Made by a program: the position numbers and the translations under genes
Part shown: positions 40,577 to 49,589 of the stretch, piece by piece
How the letters are laid out: the number at the start of each line of letters is the position of its first letter
Position numbering within the stretch: the first letter of the stretch is position 1
The notes under the pieces: model-generated
The model's database searches: none
The model's input: the letters and a program-made list of their open reading frames with translations, nothing else
What the model was told of the DNA's origin: nothing
Source of the DNA: Nonomuraea endophytica
GTDB taxonomy: Bacteria; Actinomycetota; Actinomycetes; Streptosporangiales; Streptosporangiaceae
Direction of reading: 5' to 3'
DNA: 64,000 nt
Assembly (NCBI RefSeq): GCF_014203235.1
Contig: NZ_JACHIN010000001.1
Span: 1,364,001-1,428,000 of the forward strand

Positions 40577-43094
40577 CGCCGAGCTTGTCGTAGACCGCCT
40601 GCAGGTGGTTGGCGGCGGTGCGCATGGACAGGGTGAGGCGGTCGGCGATCTGGCGGTTGGTCAGCCCGGCCGCGGCGAGCTGGACGATCTCCCGCTGACG
40701 CGGGGTCAGGTCCGGGGTGGCGAGTTCGACCAGGGCGGGGGTCGTGACGCCCGGACAGCGGCGGGCCAGGGCCCAGGCGCGGGTCTGGGCGCCCTTGGCG
40801 GCGGTGCCGCGGCCCATCCGGCGGTAGGCGGCGGCCTCCTGTGCCGTCGCCTCGGCCGCGTACAACACCATGCCGAGCGACTCGAACTCGGCCGCCACCG
40901 CGCGCAGGCCGGGCGGGTCGTCGCGGGCGGCGGCGTGGGCGTGACGGGCGCAGATCTGCGCGAAGGGACCCTCCACCCGGCCGGCCAGCTCGTCCAGCTG
41001 TGTGGTCACCAGGTCGGCGGCGCCCATTCTGACCACGTCGTGCAGGGCGAGCATCCGGTAGCCGAGGTAAGGGCAGTCGGCGGCCATCGACAGCGCCGTC
41101 CGCACGGCTCCGTCGAGGTCGCCGTCGGCGGCGGCCAGCCAGGCCTTGGCCAGCAGCACGGGCTGGAGCGTGTAGTCCCAGCATCCGGCCAGCTCTTCGG
41201 CTTCGGTCAGGGCCTTTCCGGCGGTTTCCAGGTCGCCCAGGAGGGCCGCCGAGTGGGCCAGTTCGGCCAGGCACCTGCCCAGGTACGGCGAGCGGGCGCG
41301 CAGCCGTACGACATCCTCGCGGCACCAGCGCACCGCGGCGGCCACGTCGCCGCGCAGGCGGCAGACCTGCGCGCGGTAGGCGCCGAATCCGCCGACGGAC
41401 AGGTCGGGCGCGGCCAGTTCGGTGCCCTGGACGGCGACGCGGGCGGCGTCGGCGAGTTCCCCGGCGAACAGGTGGGCCGCGCACCGCGCGTCGAGCATGA
41501 CCGGCAGCGCGTGCGGGGCGCGGTCGCGCCAGGCGTCCGCGTCGGCCATGGCACGTTCCACGACGGTCACGCAGCGGGCGCTGCGGCCGGAGTGGGCGTT
41601 CACCCAGGACTCCAGCGCGGCCAGGTGCCCGCTGGGCGGGGTGCCGGGGGTGAGGTCGCGGGCGCGGATGAGCGTGCGCTCGGCGGCGTCGAGGTGACCG
41701 GTGAAGAAGTCGACGACGCCGCGGTGGACGAGCAGTTCCTGACGCCAGGCCGGGTCGGACAGCGTGTCGGCGGCGCCTTCGAAGACACGTCCCGCCTCGT
41801 GGGTGTCGCCGGACCAGAGCATGTTGACGCCGAGCGCGAGCGCGTGCTGGGCACGTTCGGCGTCGGTCGCGCCGGGCCCGCCCTGACGGCGCAGCACCTC
41901 CTGCGCGCCGCCGGTGTCGCCGAGGATCGTCAGCACCTGCCCGAGCAGCGCGACCGCCTCGATGCCCGCGCCCGCCTCGACCGCGGCCCGGCCGAGCCGG
42001 GCGGCCAGGTGCGGGTCCTGGCGCCCCCACGCCAGGTGCGCGGCGACCAGGAGCATGCGCGGGTCGGCGGGCGAGCCGCTGTCGAGCCGCCACACGGCCG
42101 CGCGCAGCATGTCGTCGCGCCCGCGCATCCCGCTGGCCTCCAGCGACTCCGCCAGCGTGCGCAGCCGCCGCCGGGCCCTGAGCGTACGGCAGCGCCCGCG
42201 CACCACCTCGCCATAGAGCGGATGCCCGAGCCGCATGCCGGGTCCGTCGGCGACGATGAGACCACGGTCCTCCACACGTTCGACCGCGCCCGCCGAGGCC
42301 ATCGTGACCAGCAGGTCGGTGCCGAGCGGTTCGCCGAACGCCACGAGCTCCAGCACCTCGCGCTCGTCCGGGTCGAGGTGCCCGATCCGATCGCTGACCA
42401 GCTCGCGCAGCCGGGTGGTCATCGACAGCCCGCCGCGCCAGCGCCACTGGCCGCCCTGCTCGGACAGGCAGCCGAGGTCGCGCCCGGCGTGGACGAGCTC
42501 GCGCAGGTAGAGCATGTTGCCCTCGCTCACCCTGGCCAGGTGGCGTACGGTCTCGGCCGCCACGTCGCCGCGCAGCGCAGCGGACAGCGCCTGGCCGACC
42601 TCGTCGCGGGTCAGCGGCGCCAGCTCGATCCTGGTGACCAGCTCCTCCTTCCAGAGGGCGGCCACCGGCTCGGGCACCGGCTCGCCGGTCCGCACGGTGA
42701 CCAGCAGGGACGCCTCGCCGCGCGTGGCCAGGTAGTGCAGCAGCGCGGCGGAGGCGGCGTCCAGCCGGTGCGCGTCGTCCACGGTGACCAGCAGCGGCGC
42801 CCGCCCCGCCCGGGTCCTCAGATGCCGGGCCGCCCAGCCCAGCAGGTTCTCGCCGCCGTCCGGCGGTCCGCCCAGCACGTGCGCGAACGCCCCGAACGGG
42901 ATCATCGCCGCGGTCTCCGTGCCCAGGGCCCGTACCACGCAGTAGTCCGTCAGGCTCGCCGCCGCCTCGGCCGCCAGCCTGCTCTTGCCCACCCCGGCCT
43001 CGCCCGCGATCATCGCTCCCGTGCAGGATCGCAGCGCCCGGTGAACGGCGGCCAGCGGGCCCTGCCGTCCGATGAATGGCCATCGATTGCTCAT
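40530..43094 (-). CDS. LAL-type ATP-binding LuxR-family regulator
   Basis: A large 854-residue regulator. The N-terminal AAA/STAND-type ATPase has Walker A MIAGEAGVGKSRLA (near 27-40) and a Walker B-like LLVTVDDAHRLDAA. The middle is a TPR-like helical sensor region of ~500 residues. The C-terminal LuxR helix-turn-helix is LTPRQREIVQLAAAGLTNRQ..., with TNRQIADRLTLSMRTAANHL. LAL proteins activate sugar use or secondary metabolism. No biosynthetic genes lie beside it. It is preceded by a 50-residue gene and a BTAD regulator in the same direction. Confidence 0.92.
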   Translation of the reverse strand: MSNRWPFIGRQGPLAAVHRALRSCTGAMIAGEAGVGKSRLAAEAAASLTDYCVVRALGTETAAMIPFGAFAHVLGGPPDGGENLLGWAARHLRTRAGRAPLLVTVDDAHRLDAASAALLHYLATRGEASLLVTVRTGEPVPEPVAALWKEELVTRIELAPLTRDEVGQALSAALRGDVAAETVRHLARVSEGNMLYLRELVHAGRDLGCLSEQGGQWRWRGGLSMTTRLRELVSDRIGHLDPDEREVLELVAFGEPLGTDLLVTMASAGAVERVEDRGLIVADGPGMRLGHPLYGEVVRGRCRTLRARRRLRTLAESLEASGMRGRDDMLRAAVWRLDSGSPADPRMLLVAAHLAWGRQDPHLAARLGRAAVEAGAGIEAVALLGQVLTILGDTGGAQEVLRRQGGPGATDAERAQHALALGVNMLWSGDTHEAGRVFEGAADTLSDPAWRQELLVHRGVVDFFTGHLDAAERTLIRARDLTPGTPPSGHLAALESWVNAHSGRSARCVTVVERAMADADAWRDRAPHALPVMLDARCAAHLFAGELADAARVAVQGTELAAPDLSVGGFGAYRAQVCRLRGDVAAAVRWCREDVVRLRARSPYLGRCLAELAHSAALLGDLETAGKALTEAEELAGCWDYTLQPVLLAKAWLAAADGDLDGAVRTALSMAADCPYLGYRMLALHDVVRMGAADLVTTQLDELAGRVEGPFAQICARHAHAAARDDPPGLRAVAAEFESLGMVLYAAEATAQEAAAYRRMGRGTAAKGAQTRAWALARRCPGVTTPALVELATPDLTPRQREIVQLAAAGLTNRQIADRLTLSMRTAANHLQAVYDKLGVNDRTEVARLLGTSF

Positions 43095-43145
43095 CGCAGC
43101 CCCTCCTCCCGGATCTCATCGTCGGGATCCAGGTTTGCGGGAGGT

Positions 43146-43298
43146 TCAGGTCTTCAGTCCCGCCGCCGTCAGCAGGAGATCCACCACCGCGTCGGTCCCG
43201 CTGAACGGCACCGGTTCGCCGCCCACCTCCTCGAGCAGCCCGCGGAGCTGACCTCCGGACTGCTCGGGTTCTACCAGGCGCACGATGACCGTCCTCAT
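43146..43298 (-). CDS. 50-residue protein between two large regulators
   Basis: A short ORF: MRTVIVRLVEPEQSGGQLRG at the start and VVDLLLTAAGLKT at the end, acidic in the middle. It begins 35 bases after the BTAD gene and ends 51 bases before the LAL gene. Composition fits coding DNA here. Two GGTTCAGGT repeats 11 bases apart lie just before its start. I do not recognise a family. It could be a small effector or simply a conserved spacer gene. Confidence 0.55.
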   Translation of the reverse strand: MRTVIVRLVEPEQSGGQLRGLLEEVGGEPVPFSGTDAVVDLLLTAAGLKT

Positions 43299-43319
43299 GC
43301 CCGCACGATCCACCGGCGC

Positions 43320-43339
43320 GGTTCAGGTCTGGTTCAGGT
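43320..43339. promoter_or_regulatory. GGTTCAGGT direct repeats, 11-base period
   Basis: Exact copies at 43320-43328 and 43331-43339. A third copy is at 43143-43151, before the LAL gene. Direct heptamer/nonamer repeats with an 11-base period are the known binding pattern of SARP/BTAD winged-helix regulators. The pair overlaps the 3' end of the BTAD gene and precedes the 50-residue gene. Candidate SARP box (inference). Confidence 0.5.
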
Positions 43340-46300
43340 GGGGAACGGCGCGGGCTCGACTTCCAGCTCGCGCATGCGCTCGGTGTAGACGTGGTAGCGG
43401 CGGCGCGCGTCGCCGCGCCGTCCCGCCTGGTCGAGGGAGCGGATGAGCCCCAGGTGGGCGCGCTCGTCGTAGCCGTCGCGCTCCAGCAGCCGCAGCCAGT
43501 AGCGGGCCGCCTCGTGGTGGCGTCCCTCCTCCGCCCGCGCGCCGGCCAGCCGCGCCGCCGCCTGCACGTAGGCGAGCCTGGCCTGCTCGCGCAGGCCCAC
43601 GGCCCAGTCGGCGTAAGGGTCCTCCTCGCAGAACTCCCCGCCGTAGGCGGCCTCGGCCGCCTTCCACCGCGCCAGCGCCTCACCGCCGCGCCCGGCCTGC
43701 TCCAGCCGTACGGCCGCGCCGACCAGCCCCAGGAACCGCTCGATGTCCACGTCGGCGTGGTCCAGGTCGAGCCGGAGCGCGCCCTCGTCGGAGACCACGA
43801 TCTCCACCTCGTGCGCCGGGTCGAGCACCGCGCGCAGGGTGGAGACCATCACGTTGAGCCGTTTGAGCCCGACCGCCTCGTCCTCCTGCTCCGGCCAGAG
43901 GATCTCGACCAGGCGCTCCCTGCTGATCGCCCGGCCTCTCCTGCTGACCAGGATTTTCAGCAGGTCACGGGCCTTGCGGGACTGCCATGCCGTACGCGGG
44001 ACCGGGAAGGAGCCGCGCAGCACGCGGAAGGCGCCCATCGTCTCGACCGTCACCCGCGCGCCCGAGTCGGGGGTGACGCGCGCCAACAGCGCGTCGATGC
44101 GGTCGTCGAGCATGCGGCAGCCGATCGCGTGCATGCGCTCAGCCACCTGCCCGGCCACCTCGGCGCCGACGGCGGGGTCGGCGAGCGCCGCTCTGACCAG
44201 CTCGGCCCTGGCGCGTCCGACGGGGTCGCCGAGCGTGCTCCAGATGCGTACGGCGTCGTCGGCGCGGTCGTGGTCCTTGTCCAGTTCGGCCCGGAGTTCG
44301 GCGATGCTGGCCAGGCCGGTGTGGTGGCGGCGTTCGGCGGCGATGGGCTCCGCCTCGTCCAGGAGCTTCCTGGCGGCCTCCGCGCGGCCGGCGACGACGG
44401 CGACGCGGGCGGCGGCGACCCGGGCGCTCACCGCGGCCATGCCCTCGGTGTGCTTGAGCGCCTCGGCGGCCAGGCGGGCGGCCTCGTCGGGGTCCTCGGC
44501 GGCCAGGAGCTCGGCCAGCTCGGTGAGCGTGTTGCCGAGGGCCTGGGCGTCGCGCGAGCGCCCGGCCTCCACCTGGACCCGGCGGTAGGTGGCCGCGGCC
44601 GCGGCGCGCTCGCCGCGCAGCGTCTGGACCCTGGCCAGCTGGAGCAGGCCGTAGCCGATGCGCGAGCCCATGGCCTCCCAGCGCGCCACGGCGTCGGCGG
44701 CGTCCACGGCGGCCTCTTCGAGCCGGCCGAGCCCGATGAGCGCCTTGGCCCGGTTGGAGACGGTCAGCGCGGCCCACGGCGCGAACGCCACCAGGTCGGA
44801 CAGCCGACCGGCGATCTCCACGTCGGCCAGGGCGGCGTGGTAGTCGGCCTCGTCGATGTGGCGTGATGCCCGGTTGGCCCGGATGCGGATGAGCTGGAGG
44901 ATGTCGCCGGCGCGCTCGGCGTACTCCAGCGCCCGCAGATAGTAGGCGTCGTTGGCGCGGCGGTCGCCGTCGAGCGCGGCGACCATGGCGATCACCGTGG
45001 TGGCGGCGGCCAGCGCGCCCGGGTCGCCCAGCAGCGCGGCGGCGTCGAGCGCGCGCTCGGCCATCTCCGCGCAGGCCGCCCGGTCGCCGCGCAACCACAG
45101 CACCGAGGCGGCCGAGGCGGTGCAGATCGCCGCGTCGGCCGCCGGCGAGCCGTGCTCGGCGCCGCGCAGGTACATGGCCATGGCGGTGTCGAGGTCGCCG
45201 CGCAGGTGGTCGATGAAGCCGAGGCGCCGGGCCACGAAGGCGTCGAAGGCGGGGCTGTCGGCCGCTCTGGCGAGGAGCTCGTGGGCGCGGCGCCAGTCGC
45301 CGCGGTTCTGCTCGGCGATCCCGGCCAGCCTCAGCATGGCCGGGCTCTCCCGCCGGTTCTCGGGCAGCAGCGCCAGCCCGGCCAGGACGTCGTCGCCGCG
45401 CTCGGCCAGCCGGAGTCCGTGCGCGGCCAGCAGCGACGCGGCCAGCTCGGGGTGCCCGGTGGCGACGGCGGCGCGCAGCGCCTGCTCGGGCTGGTCGTGC
45501 TCGACGTACCAGCGGGCGGCCACCTCGGCCGTGTCGTGGGACTCGTGCCGGTCGAGCGGCGCGTGCCTGGCCAGCACGTGCCGGCTGGTGGCGGTCAGCC
45601 GGTGGCCGCCCTGCGCCGCCTCCAGGAAGAGCCCGCGGCCGGTCAGCGAGGTCAGCGTGTCGGGCGGCACGCCGAGCGTGGCGGCCAGGTCGGCGGTGAG
45701 CACCGGCAGGACCGTCGCCGCCCGCAGCAGCTCGCGCATCTGGGCGGGCAGGTCGCGCAGCGCGTCGAGGGTGAGGCGTTCGAGCATGTCGGAGGTGGCG
45801 GCCAGGCCGGAGGCCATCGCGGGCCAGCGCGCCGGCTCGGCGCGGGCCATGGCGTCGAGCGCGGCCCGCACGGCGGCGGGCCAGCCGCCGCTGGCCGCGT
45901 GCAGGGCGGGGGCGATGGCGGCGCCGGACGGGCCGAGCCGGTCGCGGGCCCAGTCGGCGCACTCCCCGACGCTCAGGGCGAGGTCGGTCGCGTCGAAGGT
46001 GAGCACTTCGAGGTCCTGGCGCAGCCGCGCGGTCGGGAACGGCAGCGGCGCCCTGGACGCGGTCACGATGTGCAGGTGCCGGGGCGCGGCGCGCACCAGC
46101 GTCTCCACGAACCGCACCGGGCCCGGCGCGCCGGCGATCACGTCGAGGCCGTCGAAGACCACGACCAGGCCGCGCCGCAACCGTAACCGCAGGGCCTCGG
46201 CCAGCGCGCTGGCCAGCGCCGCCGCCCTGGCGGGTTCGTCGGCGTCGGGGCCGAGCGGCGCGTCGGCGGCGGCGGGAAGTTCGGCCGGCAGGTCGGGCAC

Positions 46301-46522
46301 GCGCGTGGCCAGCTCCGCGATCACCGCGGCGGAGAACGGCGCGAGCTCACGGTCGCCCGGGTCGAAGCGGTGCAGCACGCCGCCGACGGCCTGGCTCCAG
46401 CCGGCCAGCGCGATCGACTTGCCATAGCCGGTGGCCGCGACGAGCGTGGTCAGCCTGTGCGTCAGCGCACCGTCGAGCCGCCGGTCGAGGGCTGGACGGG
46501 GCCGCACCCAGCCGCGTTCCAC
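43334..46522 (-). CDS. MalT-like ATPase fused to BTAD/SARP winged-helix regulator
   Basis: A 1062-residue regulator. The N-terminal STAND ATPase has Walker A VAATGYGKSIAL (near 30-41) and LVVVFDGLD as a probable Walker B. A long TPR-like region spans about 350-810. Near 830-920 is an OmpR-like winged helix (SRKARDLLKILVSRRGRAIS, ERLVEILWPEQ), and the C-terminal BTAD domain is about 935-1055 (HADVDIERFLGLVGAA, YDERAHLGLIRSLDQ). This order puts the DNA-binding part at the C-terminus, the reverse of AfsR. Target unknown; the adjacent repeats suggest it drives the next two genes. Confidence 0.9.
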   Translation of the reverse strand: MERGWVRPRPALDRRLDGALTHRLTTLVAATGYGKSIALAGWSQAVGGVLHRFDPGDRELAPFSAAVIAELATRVPDLPAELPAAADAPLGPDADEPARAAALASALAEALRLRLRRGLVVVFDGLDVIAGAPGPVRFVETLVRAAPRHLHIVTASRAPLPFPTARLRQDLEVLTFDATDLALSVGECADWARDRLGPSGAAIAPALHAASGGWPAAVRAALDAMARAEPARWPAMASGLAATSDMLERLTLDALRDLPAQMRELLRAATVLPVLTADLAATLGVPPDTLTSLTGRGLFLEAAQGGHRLTATSRHVLARHAPLDRHESHDTAEVAARWYVEHDQPEQALRAAVATGHPELAASLLAAHGLRLAERGDDVLAGLALLPENRRESPAMLRLAGIAEQNRGDWRRAHELLARAADSPAFDAFVARRLGFIDHLRGDLDTAMAMYLRGAEHGSPAADAAICTASAASVLWLRGDRAACAEMAERALDAAALLGDPGALAAATTVIAMVAALDGDRRANDAYYLRALEYAERAGDILQLIRIRANRASRHIDEADYHAALADVEIAGRLSDLVAFAPWAALTVSNRAKALIGLGRLEEAAVDAADAVARWEAMGSRIGYGLLQLARVQTLRGERAAAAATYRRVQVEAGRSRDAQALGNTLTELAELLAAEDPDEAARLAAEALKHTEGMAAVSARVAAARVAVVAGRAEAARKLLDEAEPIAAERRHHTGLASIAELRAELDKDHDRADDAVRIWSTLGDPVGRARAELVRAALADPAVGAEVAGQVAERMHAIGCRMLDDRIDALLARVTPDSGARVTVETMGAFRVLRGSFPVPRTAWQSRKARDLLKILVSRRGRAISRERLVEILWPEQEDEAVGLKRLNVMVSTLRAVLDPAHEVEIVVSDEGALRLDLDHADVDIERFLGLVGAAVRLEQAGRGGEALARWKAAEAAYGGEFCEEDPYADWAVGLREQARLAYVQAAARLAGARAEEGRHHEAARYWLRLLERDGYDERAHLGLIRSLDQAGRRGDARRRYHVYTERMRELEVEPAPFPT

Positions 46523-46636
46523 CCCCGCATGTTACGCCCCGTTTCGCGGGCGACTCCAGAGTTCGGAAACTGCCACCTCCCGGTAACGCTCGGAGAGGAG
46601 CACTATGGTCAGGTACCTCTTTCCGAGGAGGGCGCC

Positions 46637-47149
46637 GTGGATCAAGACCTGCCCGGCGGAGCGCGCGTGATCGTCGGCGTGGACGAGTCGCCGGCCGCGC
46701 GCTTGGCGCTGGCCTGGGCCATCGGCACCGCACGACTACGCCGCATGCCGCTGGTCGCCGTGCACGTGAGCCGGGCGCCGATCCATCCCTTCCCCGAGGC
46801 GCTGCCGCTGCAGCACGCGGCCAGGGCCGGAGAGGAAGCTCGAAGTACGGAGGTGGTAGCCGACGCCTTCGACGAGGTGTGCGGTGGTGTGCCCACCGAC
46901 ATCGTGACCGCGGTCATCGGCCGGATGGGCGACCCCGGCTACCACCTGGTCGACCTGGCCGGCGAATGCGACCTGCTGGTGCTCGGCCGCAGCAGGCGCG
47001 GCCTGCTCAGCCGGGTGCTGCTGCCCTCGACCAGCATGTACTGCGCCCGCCACGCGCGGGCCACGGTGGTGATCGTGCGTGAGCCCGCGCCGCCCGACGA
47101 GCCGGAGGTCTCGGGCGAACGCGGGCACCGGCGATTCTGGAGCCGCTGA
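46637..47149 (+). CDS. Universal stress protein domain (UspA-like)
   Basis: A 170-residue single Usp domain. The N-terminal strand VIVGVDESPAARLALAWAI and the C-terminal ATP-binding motif DLLVLGRSRRGLLSRVLLPSTS are clear (G-2x-G-9x-G(S/T) pattern in variant form). HARATVVIVRE follows. Such proteins bind ATP under stress, hypoxia or stasis. GTG 46637 is chosen since GAGGAGG ends 6 bases before; the upstream open frame is antisense to the BTAD gene. It stands alone and converges with ydeI-like. Confidence 0.88.
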   Translation: MDQDLPGGARVIVGVDESPAARLALAWAIGTARLRRMPLVAVHVSRAPIHPFPEALPLQHAARAGEEARSTEVVADAFDEVCGGVPTDIVTAVIGRMGDPGYHLVDLAGECDLLVLGRSRRGLLSRVLLPSTSMYCARHARATVVIVREPAPPDEPEVSGERGHRRFWSR

Positions 47150-47158
47150 ACCCACCCT

Positions 47159-47218
47159 CGGGCGATTTATCAGTACTCTGAGCGATTTGTCAGGAGCTTG
47201 GGCGATTTGTCAGGAGGA
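47159..47218. repeat. 20-base tandem repeat, three copies
   Basis: Three units of 20 bases (47159-47178, 47179-47198, 47199-47218) share GCGATTTRTCAG, with the last two nearly identical (GRGCGATTTGTCAGGAG). They lie between the convergent stress-protein and YdeI-like genes and include the last codons and stop codon of the latter. Confidence 0.8.
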
Positions 47219-47765
47219 GAAGGGCTTTCTCCAGACGTTCCTGGCGGGCCTCCGGCGTCAGCGCCTGGAGCACCGGCAGCATGGCCAGGTAACGCCCGGT
47301 CCTGTCGAGCCGCTCGAACGCCTCCTTGGCGGCCGGGTCCGCCTCCAGCGCCGCAGCCAGGTCGGGCGGCACCGTGGCCGTCTTCTGCGACTCGTACGCG
47401 GCCGCCCACCTGCCGTCCTCCTGCGCCCTGCGCACCTCGGCCAGACCGGGCTCGCGCATCCGGCCCGCGGCCGCCAGCATGGCGACCTTGTCCACGTTCA
47501 CCTGCGACCAGAGGCTCCTGGCCCGGCGCGGCACGTACTTCTGCAGGTAATAGCTGTCGTCCAGCGAACGGCGCAGCCCGGAGACCCAGCCGAAGCAGAG
47601 CCCGATGTCGACGAGCTCGTCCTCGGTCACGGTCGGGATGCCCGACTTCTTCTTGGCCACCTTGACCCACACGCCTTCCTGCCGCGTGTGGTGCCCGGCC
47701 AGCCAGCCCTCGAAGGCCGCGCCGTCGGCGAAGGCGAGGATCTCCACGCCGTCGAGCTCATCCAT
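47190..47765 (-). CDS. YdeI/OmpD-associated family protein
   Basis: A 191-residue protein of the YdeI/OmpD-associated (DUF1801-neighbouring, bacteriocin-protection) family. Typical strings are WLAGHHTRQEGVWVKVAKKKSG, DIGLCFGWVSGLRRSLDD, YYLQKYVPRRARSLWSQVNV and the C-terminal helical motif FERLDRTGRYLAMLPVL. Function is poorly defined; resistance to antimicrobial peptides has been suggested for homologues. ATG 47765 is used. The last residues TNRPSS are encoded within a 20-base repeat, so the C-terminus may have been altered by repeat growth. Confidence 0.82.
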   Translation of the reverse strand: MDELDGVEILAFADGAAFEGWLAGHHTRQEGVWVKVAKKKSGIPTVTEDELVDIGLCFGWVSGLRRSLDDSYYLQKYVPRRARSLWSQVNVDKVAMLAAAGRMREPGLAEVRRAQEDGRWAAAYESQKTATVPPDLAAALEADPAAKEAFERLDRTGRYLAMLPVLQALTPEARQERLEKALLLLTNRPSS

Positions 47766-47781
47766 GCGGGTCAGGCTAGCG

Positions 47782-48162
47782 CTAGCACTTCTTGACGCCC
47801 GGGAAGGGGTCACTCGGGGTGTAGAGGGTACTGGCCGGCACCCAGCCGTAGCGGCCGGTGTCGTCGCCCTGGGTGTAGTACCAGACGTTGTTGCCGCCGC
47901 TGTGCTTCTCGCCCCTGATGTAGCACTTGAACCAGCTCGGGTTGGAGCGGAGCGTGTCCACCCTCTTGGGCCAGGTCTGCTGGTTGTCCGGGTCGCCCCA
48001 GCTGGTCTTGTTGTAGATCGGCCTGGGCGCGTAGTTGCCGCACTTCAGGCTGCCGTCCCCCTGGGCGTAGCAGGGCGGGTTCTGGGCCTGGGCGGCCGCG
48101 CCGATCCCGACCGTCACCCCGGCCGCCGCCACCACTGCCATGACCGCTGTACGCACTCGCAT
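47782..48162 (-). CDS. Small secreted SH3-like protein
   Basis: A 126-residue exported protein. The signal peptide is MRVRTAVMAVVAAAGVTVGI with cleavage near AQAQ. The mature part has four cysteines (PPCYAQ, LKCGNY, FKCYIRG, final KKC) and ends with a strand pattern seen in bacterial SH3 domains (WYYTQGDDTGRYGWVPASTLY). It may bind cell wall. ATG 48162 follows GAGGGGAG at normal spacing; the frame is open to 48189. Lies 33 bases from the MocR gene end, same direction. Confidence 0.78.
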   Translation of the reverse strand: MRVRTAVMAVVAAAGVTVGIGAAAQAQNPPCYAQGDGSLKCGNYAPRPIYNKTSWGDPDNQQTWPKRVDTLRSNPSWFKCYIRGEKHSGGNNVWYYTQGDDTGRYGWVPASTLYTPSDPFPGVKKC

Positions 48163-48197
48163 GCTCAGCTCCCCTCGTGTGTGAGTCACCGGAGACG

Positions 48198-49589
48198 CTA
48201 GGCGAGAGGGTTATCGATTCGCTTTAGAGCCGTTATCAGCAGGCGGATGCCCTCGGGGATGGCGGTTCTGGAGATGCCGCCGTAGCCCAGGACCACGCCG
48301 TGGCCGGGGGCGCCTTCCGCGTAGTAGGAGGCGAGGGACTCGACGGCCAACGACGGCGCCGGCCGTACACGCAAGGTGGGGTCGAGGCGGGCGCAGACGT
48401 GCAGGCCCGCGGCGGACGGGACCAGCTGGAAGCGGCTGTCGGCGGCGAGCAGGGCGGTGATCCGCGCGTGCCGGGCCGCGTACTCCTTGGTGGCCTTCCT
48501 GATGTGCCTGGCCAGCAGGCCCTCGTCGATGAAGCGGGCCAGCGCGGCCTGCGCGAACGGGTCACCGTGCCAGTCGGTGAGCTGCTTGGCGGCGCGCAGG
48601 GCCGTGCGCAGGGAGGCGGGCGCGACCAGGAAGCCCAGCCGCAGCGTCGGCAGCAACGTCTTGGAGAAGGAGCCGACGTAGACGACCCGGCCGGCGCCGT
48701 CGAGGCTCTGCAGGGGCTCCAGCGGACGTTCGCCGAAGCGGAACTCGCTGTCGTAGTCGTCCTCGATGATCACCGCGTTGCGGTGCCGTGCCCACTCCAG
48801 CAACGCGGTACGGCGGGCCAGCGACATCGGCACACCCAGCGGAAACTGGTGCGACGGCGTCACGTAGACCACCCGTGCGGCCTTGGGCAGGGCGGACACG
48901 TCCAGGCCCTGCTCGTCCACCGGCACCCCGGCCACCCGGGCGCCGAGCGAGCGGAAGAGCTGACGGGCCGGCGGGTAGCCGGGCTCCTCGACGGCCACGC
49001 ACGCCCCGGGCTCGATCAGCACCCGGCCGATCAGGTCGAGCGCCTGCTGGGCGCCCTGGGTGACGATCACGTCGTCGGCGCCGGCGCGTACCGACCGGCT
49101 GATGCCCACGTGCCGCGCGATCGCCTCCTTGAGCGAGCCGTCCCCCGCCGGGTCGATGTAGCCGGCCGAGCCCACCCGCAGCTCCCGTGCCAGCAGCCGC
49201 CGCCAGCTCGCGATCGGGAACAGCTTCGGGTCCGGCAGCCCGACCGTGAAGTCGTGCAGCGCCCGGCCGCGCGGCGGCATCAGCGGCTCGGCCGTGCGCC
49301 AGAACGCCCTCGGCTGCACCACACCTCTCGGCGCCGCCCTTTCCCTGACCGGTTCCCCCGTCACGAACGTGCCCGCTCCGGCCCGGCCGGTCAGGAAGCC
49401 GTCTGCCACCAGCCGGTCGTAGGCCACGGCGACGGTGTTGCGCGAGACGTCGAGGCGCCTGGCCAGCTCGCGGGTGGGCGGCAGCCGTTCGCCCGGTCTG
49501 AGGCGGCCGTCGAGGATCGCGTCGAGCAATTGCCGGTATATTCGCGCGGCCAGGTCGCCGCGGCCTTCGAGGCTGACGTGGAAGTCCAC
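48198..49589 (-). CDS. MocR-family (GntR/aminotransferase) regulator
   Basis: A 463-residue fusion. The N-terminal GntR winged helix (IYRQLLDAILDGRLRPGERLP, ELARRLDVSRNTVAVAYDRLV) is followed by a fold-type I aminotransferase-like domain of ~350 residues. The PLP-binding Lys is in VGSFSKTLLPTLRLGF. MocR proteins such as PdxR and GabR sense PLP or its adducts and control vitamin B6 or amino-acid genes. The divergent target would be the FAD oxidoreductase. The start GTG at 49589 lies in a GTGGA/TCCAC inverted repeat. Confidence 0.93.
   Translation of the reverse strand: MDFHVSLEGRGDLAARIYRQLLDAILDGRLRPGERLPPTRELARRLDVSRNTVAVAYDRLVADGFLTGRAGAGTFVTGEPVRERAAPRGVVQPRAFWRTAEPLMPPRGRALHDFTVGLPDPKLFPIASWRRLLARELRVGSAGYIDPAGDGSLKEAIARHVGISRSVRAGADDVIVTQGAQQALDLIGRVLIEPGACVAVEEPGYPPARQLFRSLGARVAGVPVDEQGLDVSALPKAARVVYVTPSHQFPLGVPMSLARRTALLEWARHRNAVIIEDDYDSEFRFGERPLEPLQSLDGAGRVVYVGSFSKTLLPTLRLGFLVAPASLRTALRAAKQLTDWHGDPFAQAALARFIDEGLLARHIRKATKEYAARHARITALLAADSRFQLVPSAAGLHVCARLDPTLRVRPAPSLAVESLASYYAEGAPGHGVVLGYGGISRTAIPEGIRLLITALKRIDNPLA

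Noticed and set aside
40518..43388. 956-codon open frame opposite the LAL regulator
   Set aside because: Pure antisense of a gene with Walker and LuxR motifs; no motif of its own.
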